DNA of 64,000 nt from an uncultured Draconibacterium sp. (GCF_913063105.1 NZ_CAJXYQ010000007.1:186001-250000); one strand, 5' to 3'; numbered from the stretch's first letter, positions 55,603-63,882 are shown. Numbers and translations are program-made. The notes: generated by a model not told the origin, from the letters alone.

Positions 55603-56512
55603 ACACCTCCTTTATTAAATAAACCGGACGGTTCTGTACTTCTTTGTAAATGCGGTAAATGTATTCGCCAATAACGCCCAAAAAGGTAAGCTGTACCGAC
55701 CCAAAAAAACTGATGGCCAAAAAGGTTGACGACCAACCGAAAGGTGCCAGCCCGGTAAATTTTGAAACCAATGTGTAGACAATTGCCAGCAAAAAAACCA
55801 CTACCCCTGACAGTCCGAGATATAAACAAAGTTTTATGGGCCATTTCGAGAAAGAATAGATGGCATCGGCTGCCAGTGCGAACAATTTTTTATTGCTCAT
55901 TTTGCTTATTCCTTCCGTACGATTAGGCCGGTCGTAAAAAACTGAATCGTGCTGAAAGCCAATAAAATTGCGAATACCCGGGAAATAGCGGTTTTGTTCT
56001 GTAAATTTTAAAATGGCTGTAACAGCTCGCCGGCTAAGAATACAGAAATTTCCGGCCTGTTCCAGCTGCTTTTCCTCCGACACACTTTTAAAAATTTTAT
56101 GGAAAACCCGGATGTAAAATCGTTTTGCACGTTTCTCTCCCCTGTCGTTCCGAACGGCAGAGACCACATCTCCTTTGCTTTTCTGAATTTTTTGAAAAAG
56201 GGTAGCAATCAGTTCCGGCGGGTCTTGCAAATCGCCATCCATAACCACCACATATTCGCCGTGTGCATGCTCCAAACCAGCTACAATAGCTGCCTGTAAT
56301 CCAAAGTTTCGGGATAGACAGATTACTTTCAATTCCTGATATGCAGCTCTAATTTCAAGCAGCTGGTCAAGCGTGTCGTCGTTACTTCCGTCATCAACAC
56401 ACACCATTTCAAAAGCCTCACCTATATCCACCAGGTTTTGGTGTACTTTGGCAAGCAGTAGTTTTACTACTGCGCTTTCGTTATAAAGTGGTATGACTAC
56501 GGATAGCTTCAT
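55595..56512 (-). CDS. GT2 family glycosyltransferase (GtrB/DPM-like)
   Basis: A 305-residue GT2 enzyme with the N-terminal GT-A fold (MKLSVVIPLYNESAVVKLL), DDGSNDDT and the DxD-type MDGDLQDPPEL, plus two C-terminal TM helices (about 225-250 and 262-285). This layout is that of GtrB/ArnC/DPM-like enzymes making undecaprenyl- or dolichyl-phosphate sugars. Substrate unknown. It lies 8 bp after the Gfo/Idh gene and overlaps the GT-C gene, so the five genes are probably one transcript. Confidence 0.88.
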   Translation of the reverse strand: MKLSVVIPLYNESAVVKLLLAKVHQNLVDIGEAFEMVCVDDGSNDDTLDQLLEIRAAYQELKVICLSRNFGLQAAIVAGLEHAHGEYVVVMDGDLQDPPELIATLFQKIQKSKGDVVSAVRNDRGEKRAKRFYIRVFHKIFKSVSEEKQLEQAGNFCILSRRAVTAILKFTEQNRYFPGIRNFIGFQHDSVFYDRPNRTEGISKMSNKKLFALAADAIYSFSKWPIKLCLYLGLSGVVVFLLAIVYTLVSKFTGLAPFGWSSTFLAISFFGSVQLTFLGVIGEYIYRIYKEVQNRPVYLIKEVYE

Positions 56513-56520
56513 ACAATTTA

Positions 56521-57861
56521 TTATGCTTTATGCTGAGTTCCCTGTAGCGGAACACTAATTTCCATATCAACCGGTCCCATTTCGTATTTCTCCGGACCTA
56601 ACTTTTCATTCGAAGTCATCATTTCATCCCAGGTAACTTTTTGGCCGGTATAAGCGGCTGTACGCCCCATTATTGCCGTAAGCGTTGATTCGGCAGTACG
56701 ATGCGCCTCAACAACCGGCTTGTTGGTACGTATGGCGGTTACCAAATGAATATGCTCTTGAATGTATGGCGAAACTTCAACAACTCCGGTTGAGCGACCA
56801 TCCTTATTTTTTGGATATTCGTAAGTCCATTTTACCGAACCATCAGGATTGTAAATGGTATTTTTACAATTGGTGTATCCTTCTGTTCCCATAATCGACT
56901 CGCCCAACTGGTTGGCACAACCATCAATTTGCCGCGAGAAACTATGCGAAGAGATACCGTTGCCAAAATCAAAATCGATGCTGAAAAAATCGTACTGATC
57001 GCCTGTTAATCGGCGGTGTCTGCCACCAAAACCAACTGCAGTTTCGGGGGTTTTGCCCATAAACCAGTTAACAATATCAATATTGTGTACATGGGTATCT
57101 AAAATATGGTCGCCACCCAGCCAGCAGAAGCTGTTCCAGTTGCGCAACATATACTCCATATCGCTCCAGCCTTCTTCGCGTGTACGAAACCACACGTGCG
57201 ACTGCAACCAAAATGCTTTTGCCGAAACTAAATCGCCAATAGCTCCTGAAGCCACCTGCCGGTAAGTTTCAAGGTAATCGCGACTGTGTCGACGCTGTGT
57301 ACCGGTAATTACCGATAATCCCATGTTCTCGGCTTTTTTTGAGGTTGCCATTATCTGGCGCGCTCCAACCGGGTCAACACAAACCGGCTTTTCCAGAAAG
57401 ACATGTTTTTTGGCTTGTACAGCTGCATCAAAATGCATCGGCCTAAAATGAGGAGGAGTAGCTAAAATTACCACATCCAGGTCAACCTCTAATAAACTTT
57501 TATACGCATCAAAACCCCAGAAACAGTTTTTCTCGGGTACTTCAACACGTTGCTTCAGCAATTTATCGCGGCAATCCCATACTTTGTCTTCAAATACATC
57601 GGCCAGTGCCACCAGGTGCAAATCATGCCCTGCAGCCAAAAAGTTCAAAGCTGCTCCGGTTCCACGGTTTCCACAACCTACCAGTCCAACCTTCAACTCC
57701 TTTCCATCAGGAGCCAGATCAATCAGTGGTGGAAATTCATAATCAACTTCTTTGTTTGCTTTTTTACAAGAACTTAGAGCATTAAGCCCTATAACACCGG
57801 CGGCACCAATCAGGGCCGATTTTTCCAGAAAATTCCTGCGTGATAGTTGATCTTTATTCAT
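56521..57861 (-). CDS. Tat-exported lipoprotein Gfo/Idh/MocA oxidoreductase
   Basis: A 446-residue oxidoreductase. The signal has twin arginines (SRRNF at 7-11) and a lipobox ending in Cys32 (ALSSC), so it should be a Tat-exported lipoprotein. The Rossmann motif KVGLVGCGNRGTG, the EKPVCVDP motif with the family Lys and a C-terminal substrate domain are visible. It starts 1 bp after the stop of the cytochrome-SUMF gene, indicating tight coupling. Sugar substrate unknown; distinct from the paralogue at 11.4-12.7 kb. Confidence 0.87.
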   Translation of the reverse strand: MNKDQLSRRNFLEKSALIGAAGVIGLNALSSCKKANKEVDYEFPPLIDLAPDGKELKVGLVGCGNRGTGAALNFLAAGHDLHLVALADVFEDKVWDCRDKLLKQRVEVPEKNCFWGFDAYKSLLEVDLDVVILATPPHFRPMHFDAAVQAKKHVFLEKPVCVDPVGARQIMATSKKAENMGLSVITGTQRRHSRDYLETYRQVASGAIGDLVSAKAFWLQSHVWFRTREEGWSDMEYMLRNWNSFCWLGGDHILDTHVHNIDIVNWFMGKTPETAVGFGGRHRRLTGDQYDFFSIDFDFGNGISSHSFSRQIDGCANQLGESIMGTEGYTNCKNTIYNPDGSVKWTYEYPKNKDGRSTGVVEVSPYIQEHIHLVTAIRTNKPVVEAHRTAESTLTAIMGRTAAYTGQKVTWDEMMTSNEKLGPEKYEMGPVDMEISVPLQGTQHKA

Positions 57862-57862
57862 C

Positions 57863-59395
57863 TTATTTGGTTTTATTTTTTTCTGATTTTAATCCTTCTT
57901 CGTCGTATTCGCACACTACTCTGAATCCTACACTTTTTGAATCGGAGTACCACCATATACTTTTTGGTATTTGCGGATCGGTAACTAACCAAGCTTCCGT
58001 TCTAGTAAAATCGCGGCGCGCCACTCTCAGGTCTTTTGGCGAGTTTCTGAATGAGCCTCCCCGAACTACATGTTCCATTCCGTTTCTTGGTCCTCTCGGA
58101 TTACGTACAACACCTTTCGGGTATTTTCCGTAAACTTTAGGATCGTAGAAATCAAGACAGAATTCAGCAACGTTACCCAGCATGTTTTTTAAACCAAAGG
58201 GATTGGCTTCTACCTTGTCGGGTTGCTGTGTTTTATCCGGACTATTCAGGTGCGAAATCACATACTGATTGAACACCTCGGCATTGCTACCCAATAATTT
58301 TTTTATAAAACCATCGACCTCAAAATCTTTAGGTGATCCTTCAAAGAAGTAAGGCATTTGTGTGCCGCCACGCGCTGCGTATTCCCACTCCGCCTCGGTA
58401 GGTAACCGGTACTTTTTACCGGTAACCTGGCTTAGCCAACGGCAATAGGTTTCTGCGGCATGATGGCTCATTGTAATGGCCGGACGTGTACCTTTTCCCC
58501 AGCCCTGATCAGGGGCACCCCAAGGCGGCGTAGCTCCTGAAATACCATCGGTTTCTTCATCCACCTCAACCGCTTCTTTTCTTCCCTGCGAACCGGTAGC
58601 AGTAAAAAAGGCCAGGTATTCATTCCATGAGACCTCAATCTCGCCCATCCAGAAACTATCAACCAATACTTCCCGAACAGGACCTTCATCTCTTCCACGA
58701 TATGGCTCATCAGCAGGACTTCCCATTTTAAACTGGCCGCCCGGTATTGCAAGCATTTTAAACGCTACTGCTGTTCCCGGAATTTGTTCGTCAAAAGTTT
58801 CAAAAGCGTACACTTCTGCTGGCTCATTAAATATCTCTTTCGGATCAACAACTTCTTCTATTCCTGTCAACAAGCCGGTTTCTCCGCGATAATGGCCAAC
58901 ATCGTGGTGGCACTGCATACACGAGTTGTTTTCCGGATCGCGAATGTACTTTATATGCTGCAGGCACCCCTGCTCGCTAAGTGTTGACGGAAACATATTG
59001 GTATGACACTTTAAACAACCATCTTCGTAGACAAAACGTTTTGAGGCCTCAACCGAACGTTTTGCTGCCCAATCAATTTCTTCCGGATCCTTTGTAAGGA
59101 AGGCATATAAATCATGAAATCCGTGATAAGCCTTGCGAGTTAAAAAACGGGCGGTTTCGTCTTCAGGTGGCAAGTGGCAATCAACACAATTAACCGATAC
59201 ACCACTTGGGGTATTATGGTGAACAGAAAGTTTCCAACTGGTTTCTGCATGCGGATGCACATGGCATGAATTACAAAATTCGTTGGTTGACGTATAGTGC
59301 ACTGTTTTGTTAAACAAAAGCAAGAAGAGTATAACACTCAATCCCCCCACAATAAACAGCATGAAATGCTTACGTTTAATCGTTTTATCAGTCAT
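57863..59395 (-). CDS. Tetraheme NapC/NirT cytochrome fused to FGE-sulfatase-like domain
   Basis: A 510-residue fusion. One N-terminal TM helix (about 11-29) anchors a periplasmic part with four CxxCH sites (C41, C70, C127, C159), as in NrfH/NapC quinol dehydrogenases. From about residue 213 a SUMF1/FGE-type domain follows (IPGGQFKMGSPADE, YRLPTEAEWEYAARGG, MLGNVAEFCLDFY, VVRGGSFRNSP, VGFRVVCE). The paired catalytic cysteines of true FGE after RGGS are absent, so it is unlikely to make formylglycine. Possibly it moves electrons between quinone and a periplasmic partner such as the Gfo/Idh enzyme. Confidence 0.88.
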   Translation of the reverse strand: MTDKTIKRKHFMLFIVGGLSVILFLLLFNKTVHYTSTNEFCNSCHVHPHAETSWKLSVHHNTPSGVSVNCVDCHLPPEDETARFLTRKAYHGFHDLYAFLTKDPEEIDWAAKRSVEASKRFVYEDGCLKCHTNMFPSTLSEQGCLQHIKYIRDPENNSCMQCHHDVGHYRGETGLLTGIEEVVDPKEIFNEPAEVYAFETFDEQIPGTAVAFKMLAIPGGQFKMGSPADEPYRGRDEGPVREVLVDSFWMGEIEVSWNEYLAFFTATGSQGRKEAVEVDEETDGISGATPPWGAPDQGWGKGTRPAITMSHHAAETYCRWLSQVTGKKYRLPTEAEWEYAARGGTQMPYFFEGSPKDFEVDGFIKKLLGSNAEVFNQYVISHLNSPDKTQQPDKVEANPFGLKNMLGNVAEFCLDFYDPKVYGKYPKGVVRNPRGPRNGMEHVVRGGSFRNSPKDLRVARRDFTRTEAWLVTDPQIPKSIWWYSDSKSVGFRVVCEYDEEGLKSEKNKTK

Positions 59396-59414
59396 TCTTA
59401 ATCAATTTGAGACA

Positions 59415-59422
59415 CAAGTATA
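59415..59422 (-). promoter_or_regulatory. Candidate -7 element of the five-gene operon
   Basis: On the minus strand TATACTTG differs from TAnnTTTG by one base and lies 19 bp downstream of the CTCTTAA copy at 59442, that is, at the usual -33 to -7 spacing. The ATG follows 19 bp further. Confidence 0.5.
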
Positions 59423-59441
59423 ATCGCGCGTAATTAGCTAC

Positions 59442-59493
59442 CTCTTAACGCTTTTACTAAAAACCTCTTAACACACTCTTAATTTTATCTTAA
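59442..59493. repeat. Phased heptamer direct repeats, candidate SARP operator
   Basis: CTCTTAA occurs at 59442-59448, 59465-59471 and 59476-59482, and ATCTTAA (one change) at 59487-59493. Start-to-start distances are 23, 11 and 11 bp. On the minus strand these are TTAAGAG with 4-bp spacers, and the copy at 59442 lies where the -33 element of the operon should be. SARP activators bind heptamers at 11- or 22-bp phasing overlapping the promoter upstream element. Confidence 0.65.
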
Positions 59494-59576
59494 TTCAAAA
59501 TGTAACTCGCTGAATAAAAAGATGTTTTAACATGCTATTTTTTTATCAAAAAAATTTATCATCGCACATATTTTAA

Positions 59577-59584
59577 TATATTTG
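59577..59584 (+). promoter_or_regulatory. Candidate -7 element for the SARP-like receptor gene
   Basis: TATATTTG matches TAnnTTTG exactly, 68 bp before the start codon. Confidence 0.55.
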
Positions 59585-59652
59585 AATCCAAAATAATAAT
59601 AAATTAAGTACAAATAGATTGGCGACAGAGGCATAACCAACGCTTTTTAAAG

Positions 59653-62157
59653 ATGAAATTGAAACTCTTTTTCTTACTATTTATCCTGAGCCTGATTGTA
59701 CCCGAAAGCAAGGGAAACGAATTTGCAGAGAATACTTTTCTTATCGCCCGGCTAAGTCCTTCTGAATATCGGAGTAACCGGGTATGGAATTTTATGAATG
59801 CCAATAACTGGACAGGTATTGAACTGGACCTTAGCACCGATAGTGCTACCCGTACAATTTTCTTAAAAAACAGCAATATCCCATTTGAGGAAGTACTGAT
59901 AAAAGTAAGTGCCCAGCTTAAAAACAATGAATCAAAAATTACGCCGCTGTTTATCAACTACAGCGGAAATGTGAACCTGCTCGACTCTATCATTAATTCG
60001 TCGGACCTGAAAAATCAGATTTTTTACCTGCCCCAGGGCGAACGGTGGCCATCGGTTGAGTACCTCGTACAAGCCAACCGACGTGCCATTTTTTTTATTG
60101 AGGGCAAACTGCAGGACGAAAGCAGAATTCTACACCATACCAACAATTATGCGCTGGAAATCAGTGCCAGTCAAATCACTCCCAACTCAGTAATTTTAAA
60201 CATTGAGTCCAACATTAACAAAGAACTTTTTAACATCCGAAATTTCGATCGGCTACCAACCGGTGTTTCAACCCGGCAATTAAACAGCAACCTGGTTCCC
60301 GAATACATTAACTTTTTGTTGGAAAGCTGGACAAAATATGGCAAAAAACCCAACTTCCTTTTTGTAGGACGGAACATCTATAATTTTGGTTTTATAATCG
60401 AACACCTCAATTCGTTTGTAGCAGTAAAAGGGCAGGTTAGAACTGCCGGCAAAAACCTTGAACGTGTATACTGGAAAAATGCAGAAACACTTCTGACCGG
60501 TGGCAAATTCAGCTTTCCCATTCGTGGAGGCGAGGAAATGATTTTAACTCCATTTGTGCCGGGATTCAGTCTTACTCCTTCTCAACTTATCATTACGGCA
60601 GAAATGGTAATGCCTGAAAACTACTCAATTATGGCACATCCGCTAAATTTAAGTCAGGGGTTAATGGCCAGCTTTGATTTTGAGAATAATTTAGCAGATC
60701 GGGTAAATTCAGAACGATCGTTTACTGGAAATGGGTACTCTTTTAGCCAGGATATTGATAGGGGCACAGTGCTTCGTTTACCTGAAAATGCCAATGTAAA
60801 CCTGGGCGATCCGGCTTTGTATAAATTACCAAACAGCAGTTTTACGGTAAGCTGTTTTGTGAAATTTACCGATATTCTTGAATATGGCGATAATGCCATT
60901 CTTGGCAACGATGAACGTGGTTACCGGCGAGGCTTGCACCTGGTTTTACGTTCCGGTCATCCTTACTTTGGACTTTGGGCCAACGATTACATGTCGGAAG
61001 AATTGCTGGAAAGCAACCTTTGGTACCATTTAACCTGGCGCTATATTTTGGAAACAGGCCAACAGGCGATATTTGTTAACGGACAATATGTAGGTGGTTC
61101 AGATGGTCATCCGCCCTACTCAGGAACCAACGATATACACATCGGGAAAGCCCTATCAGGAGGTGCCAGTTTGCGGGGTTATATCGATAACCTTTATATT
61201 TGGAACCGCCCTTTGGGTAATGAAGAAATAAACCGACTGGCGCTTGACGAAGAAATTGTTTACTCCAGCGATGAACAATCAACAGGTTTTTTGGAGTCAA
61301 AAAACATTGTTCTGATATTAGGACTTATCGCCTTATTTTTCCTGATTCTTATTTTCATTTTACTTCGGATTGTGCACGTACGAAAACAATCAGTACTGGT
61401 TAGCAAGCCCGAAATGCCCACTAAAAACCAAATTCAATTGTTTGGCGAATTTAAAGCCATTAACAGCAAAAACGAGGATATTTCAGAGCTCTTTACACCT
61501 AAAGTTCGCGAATTGTTTATTTATACCCTGATTCAAAACGTAAAAAGTAGCGCTGGTGCCCCTGTGGCCGATGTTGACAAAACTCTTTGGCATGGAATTG
61601 AAGCAAAAAAAGTAGCTAATAACCGGGCAGTTACACTAAATAAACTACGAAAACTACTGGCCCAGTTCGATGAAATTGAAATTATTTCGAATAACGGTTT
61701 TTTGCAACTCCAAACAACAGGCAACTTTTTTTGTGATTATGTGGAAGCCTTTAAACTTTGTAATATCCCGGAAGGAATGACAAGAGGACAGCTACAACTG
61801 TTTTTCCACCTGGTAAAAAAAGGCCGCTTACTTAAAAGAGCCAATTGGCCATGGTTGGATGAAATAAGAGGCTTTACCGGCAACCAGGTGATCGACAACC
61901 TGCTAAAACTGGCTATTATTTACAAAAAGGAAAACAAACTTAAAGAGCTTGAAAAAGTTGCACAGCGTATTATCGATTACGATGATTTAAACGAAGAGGC
62001 CATTTACCTGCAAATATGGGCTTTACAAAAAGCCAATAATCCGCACCTTGCCCGCTTTAACTTCGATTCGTTTTGTGCCAAATACGAAAAAAGCATGGGC
62101 GAAGCCTATTCAATGGATTTTAAAGCTTTCACCCACTACTTTTCTGATCAGCTTTAA
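59653..62157 (+). CDS. Transmembrane SARP-like regulator with PLC-like and LamG ectodomain
   Basis: An 834-residue protein with a signal peptide (about 1-21). Residues about 28-160 resemble the PLC-like phosphodiesterase fold (WTGIELDL, GERWPSVEYLVQANRRAIFFIEGK). A concanavalin/LamG domain covers about 338-535 (LMASFDFENNLADRV, SGGASLRGYIDNLYIWNRPL), followed by one TM helix (550-573). The cytoplasmic part has a SARP/OmpR-like winged helix at about 593-690 (IQLFGEFKAIN, FTPKVRELFIYTL, TLNKLRKLL) and a helical BTAD-like tail. It is probably a one-component sensor whose target may be the phased repeats upstream. It ends at the convergent tnaA stop. Confidence 0.8.
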   Translation: MKLKLFFLLFILSLIVPESKGNEFAENTFLIARLSPSEYRSNRVWNFMNANNWTGIELDLSTDSATRTIFLKNSNIPFEEVLIKVSAQLKNNESKITPLFINYSGNVNLLDSIINSSDLKNQIFYLPQGERWPSVEYLVQANRRAIFFIEGKLQDESRILHHTNNYALEISASQITPNSVILNIESNINKELFNIRNFDRLPTGVSTRQLNSNLVPEYINFLLESWTKYGKKPNFLFVGRNIYNFGFIIEHLNSFVAVKGQVRTAGKNLERVYWKNAETLLTGGKFSFPIRGGEEMILTPFVPGFSLTPSQLIITAEMVMPENYSIMAHPLNLSQGLMASFDFENNLADRVNSERSFTGNGYSFSQDIDRGTVLRLPENANVNLGDPALYKLPNSSFTVSCFVKFTDILEYGDNAILGNDERGYRRGLHLVLRSGHPYFGLWANDYMSEELLESNLWYHLTWRYILETGQQAIFVNGQYVGGSDGHPPYSGTNDIHIGKALSGGASLRGYIDNLYIWNRPLGNEEINRLALDEEIVYSSDEQSTGFLESKNIVLILGLIALFFLILIFILLRIVHVRKQSVLVSKPEMPTKNQIQLFGEFKAINSKNEDISELFTPKVRELFIYTLIQNVKSSAGAPVADVDKTLWHGIEAKKVANNRAVTLNKLRKLLAQFDEIEIISNNGFLQLQTTGNFFCDYVEAFKLCNIPEGMTRGQLQLFFHLVKKGRLLKRANWPWLDEIRGFTGNQVIDNLLKLAIIYKKENKLKELEKVAQRIIDYDDLNEEAIYLQIWALQKANNPHLARFNFDSFCAKYEKSMGEAYSMDFKAFTHYFSDQL

Positions 62158-63548
62158 TCTTGATTCGTATCATCGGCATGTTCCAGTTCAACTGAAAAAT
62201 GGCGCATTATTGGTGCTTCTTTTTTTATCCGGTAGCCATGATTGATGAGCTCCCGACGATCGAAAATATTTTTTAGCGCTACCGCCACTACATCCATATG
62301 GTTATTGGTATAGGTTCTGCGGGGAATAGCCAAACGCAACATTTCAAGTTTCGGGTAACGGTTTTCGCGTGTAAGCGGATCACGGTCGGCCAACAAAGTC
62401 CCCACTTCAACACCCCTCACCCCCGACTCAAGGTATAACTCAATTGCGAGTGTTTGTGCTACATATTCCTCTTTTGGCACGTGGCCTAAAAACTTTTTGG
62501 CATCAACAAAAACAGCATGCCCCCCTATGGGTTTCTGAACAGGAATATTGTTAGCAATTAACAGATTACCCAGGTATGCCACCTGTTGTATACGGTTCTC
62601 CAGATAATCATCGGTTGTCACCTCATCCAATCCAACTGCGAGGGCATTCATATCCCGTCCAGCCATACCTCCATAAGTATTAAATCCTTCAAACATGATA
62701 TTAAAAACCGACGCCTGTTTATACAAAGCTTCCTCTTTTACCGCAATAAACCCGCCAATATTTACAATTCCATCTTTTTTACTGCTCATGGTCATTGCAT
62801 CGGCATAAGAGAACATTTCTGCCACAATTTCCTTGATGGTTTTGTTGCGGTATTCATCTTCGCGTTGCTGAATAAACCAGGCATTTTCAGCAAAACGGGC
62901 CGAATCGAACACCACTTTAATACCGTACTTTTGCGATAAGGCATACACATCGCGCAGGTTTTGCATCGACACCGGTTGTCCGCCTGAGGTATTGCATGTT
63001 AGGGTAACAATTACCATGGGTATTTGCCCCACCGGATGTGCGGTATAAACTGCTTCCAGTTTTTCAAGGTCAATATTCCCTTTAAACGGGTGCAACGAGT
63101 CGGTATCAAAAGCTTCGTCAATGGTGCAATCAACAGCCGAAGCTTTTCGGTATTCAATATGGCCTTTTGTCGTATCAAAATGACTGTTACCGGGCACTAC
63201 ATTATCGGCTTTTACCAGCACCGAAAAAAGCACATTTTCGGCTGCCCTACCCTGATGGGTTGGCAAAAAATACTCAAATCCCAAAATAGTTCTGATAGCA
63301 TCTTTTAAATGATAATACGATGAAGATCCCGCATAGCTCTCATCTCCTGTCATTATTGCTGCCCATTGGTTCTGGCTCATCGCTCCTGTGCCGCTATCGG
63401 TTAACAGGTCGATATAAACCTGTTCGCTTTTCAAATTAAAAAGATTATAACTGGCTTGTTTTATCCAGTCTTCACGTTGTTTACGGGTACTTCGGTAGAT
63501 ACGTTCTACCATTTTTATTTTATACGATTCTGCAAATGGTAATTCCAT
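62154..63548 (-). CDS. tnaA: Tryptophanase
   Basis: A 464-residue PLP beta-eliminating lyase converting tryptophan to indole, pyruvate and ammonia. IDLLTDSGTGAMS, THQGRAAEN, the PLP-Lys region MSSKKDGIVNIGG and DSARFAENAWF are seen. SARFAEN and VRGVEVG resemble tryptophanase rather than tyrosine phenol-lyase, which has TRCVEN and VRSMERG. Its stop codon overlaps the stop of the convergent SARP-like gene (TTAA). A long leader region lies upstream. Confidence 0.88.
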   Translation of the reverse strand: MELPFAESYKIKMVERIYRSTRKQREDWIKQASYNLFNLKSEQVYIDLLTDSGTGAMSQNQWAAIMTGDESYAGSSSYYHLKDAIRTILGFEYFLPTHQGRAAENVLFSVLVKADNVVPGNSHFDTTKGHIEYRKASAVDCTIDEAFDTDSLHPFKGNIDLEKLEAVYTAHPVGQIPMVIVTLTCNTSGGQPVSMQNLRDVYALSQKYGIKVVFDSARFAENAWFIQQREDEYRNKTIKEIVAEMFSYADAMTMSSKKDGIVNIGGFIAVKEEALYKQASVFNIMFEGFNTYGGMAGRDMNALAVGLDEVTTDDYLENRIQQVAYLGNLLIANNIPVQKPIGGHAVFVDAKKFLGHVPKEEYVAQTLAIELYLESGVRGVEVGTLLADRDPLTRENRYPKLEMLRLAIPRRTYTNNHMDVVAVALKNIFDRRELINHGYRIKKEAPIMRHFSVELEHADDTNQD

Positions 63549-63627
63549 AATTCTTATAAATTGAGAAAGAATAGCCGTTCATGTAAACCACTACTAAATA
63601 CTTTCCGGTAAATAAATTACGTTGATT

Positions 63628-63645
63628 TGCCGACTCATTTCGGCA
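63628..63645 (-). promoter_or_regulatory. Hairpin in the tnaA leader
   Basis: TGCCGA / TCGGCA with a 6-nt loop about 80 bp before the tnaA start. No T-run follows, so it may be an operator or an attenuation hairpin. Confidence 0.4.
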
Positions 63646-63762
63646 GGATTCAGCATTACAGAAGAATAAAAGCATCCCTGTTTTTTATGTTCAGGAAGCT
63701 CCTATTATGGAGATAAGTAGCCATCAAAAATTTAATCATGACTTTTTCTTTATCGTACTGTA

Positions 63763-63770
63763 CAAATTTA
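63763..63770 (-). promoter_or_regulatory. Candidate -7 element of tnaA
   Basis: TAAATTTG on the minus strand (CAAATTTA on plus) fits TAnnTTTG, with TTTC about 18-19 bp upstream. It would give a leader of roughly 210 nt. Confidence 0.4.
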
Positions 63771-63882
63771 ACACGCTTACAACGATAAGAAATACGATAA
63801 ATATCAGTTTTAAACATTTTTAAAACGAGGGTTAAAAGAATTGCCGTAATTTTACCGCGAAACAAATTGAAAAGAAAAGAAA

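Larger units (their letters stand above)
63549..63882 (-). other. Leader and promoter region of tnaA
   Basis: About 330 bp between tnaA and the divergent HAD gene. It holds a -7-like element (63763), a hairpin (63628-63645) and a 27-codon open frame on the minus strand at 63656-63739 (MIKFLMATYLHNRSF..). That frame has no Trp, unlike TnaC of E. coli, so I do not call it a leader peptide. No known RNA family recognised. Confidence 0.4.

Noticed and set aside
62154-63548. Tyrosine phenol-lyase
   Set aside because: The SARFAEN and VRGVEVG segments match tryptophanase; the TPL versions TRCVEN and VRSMERG are not present.
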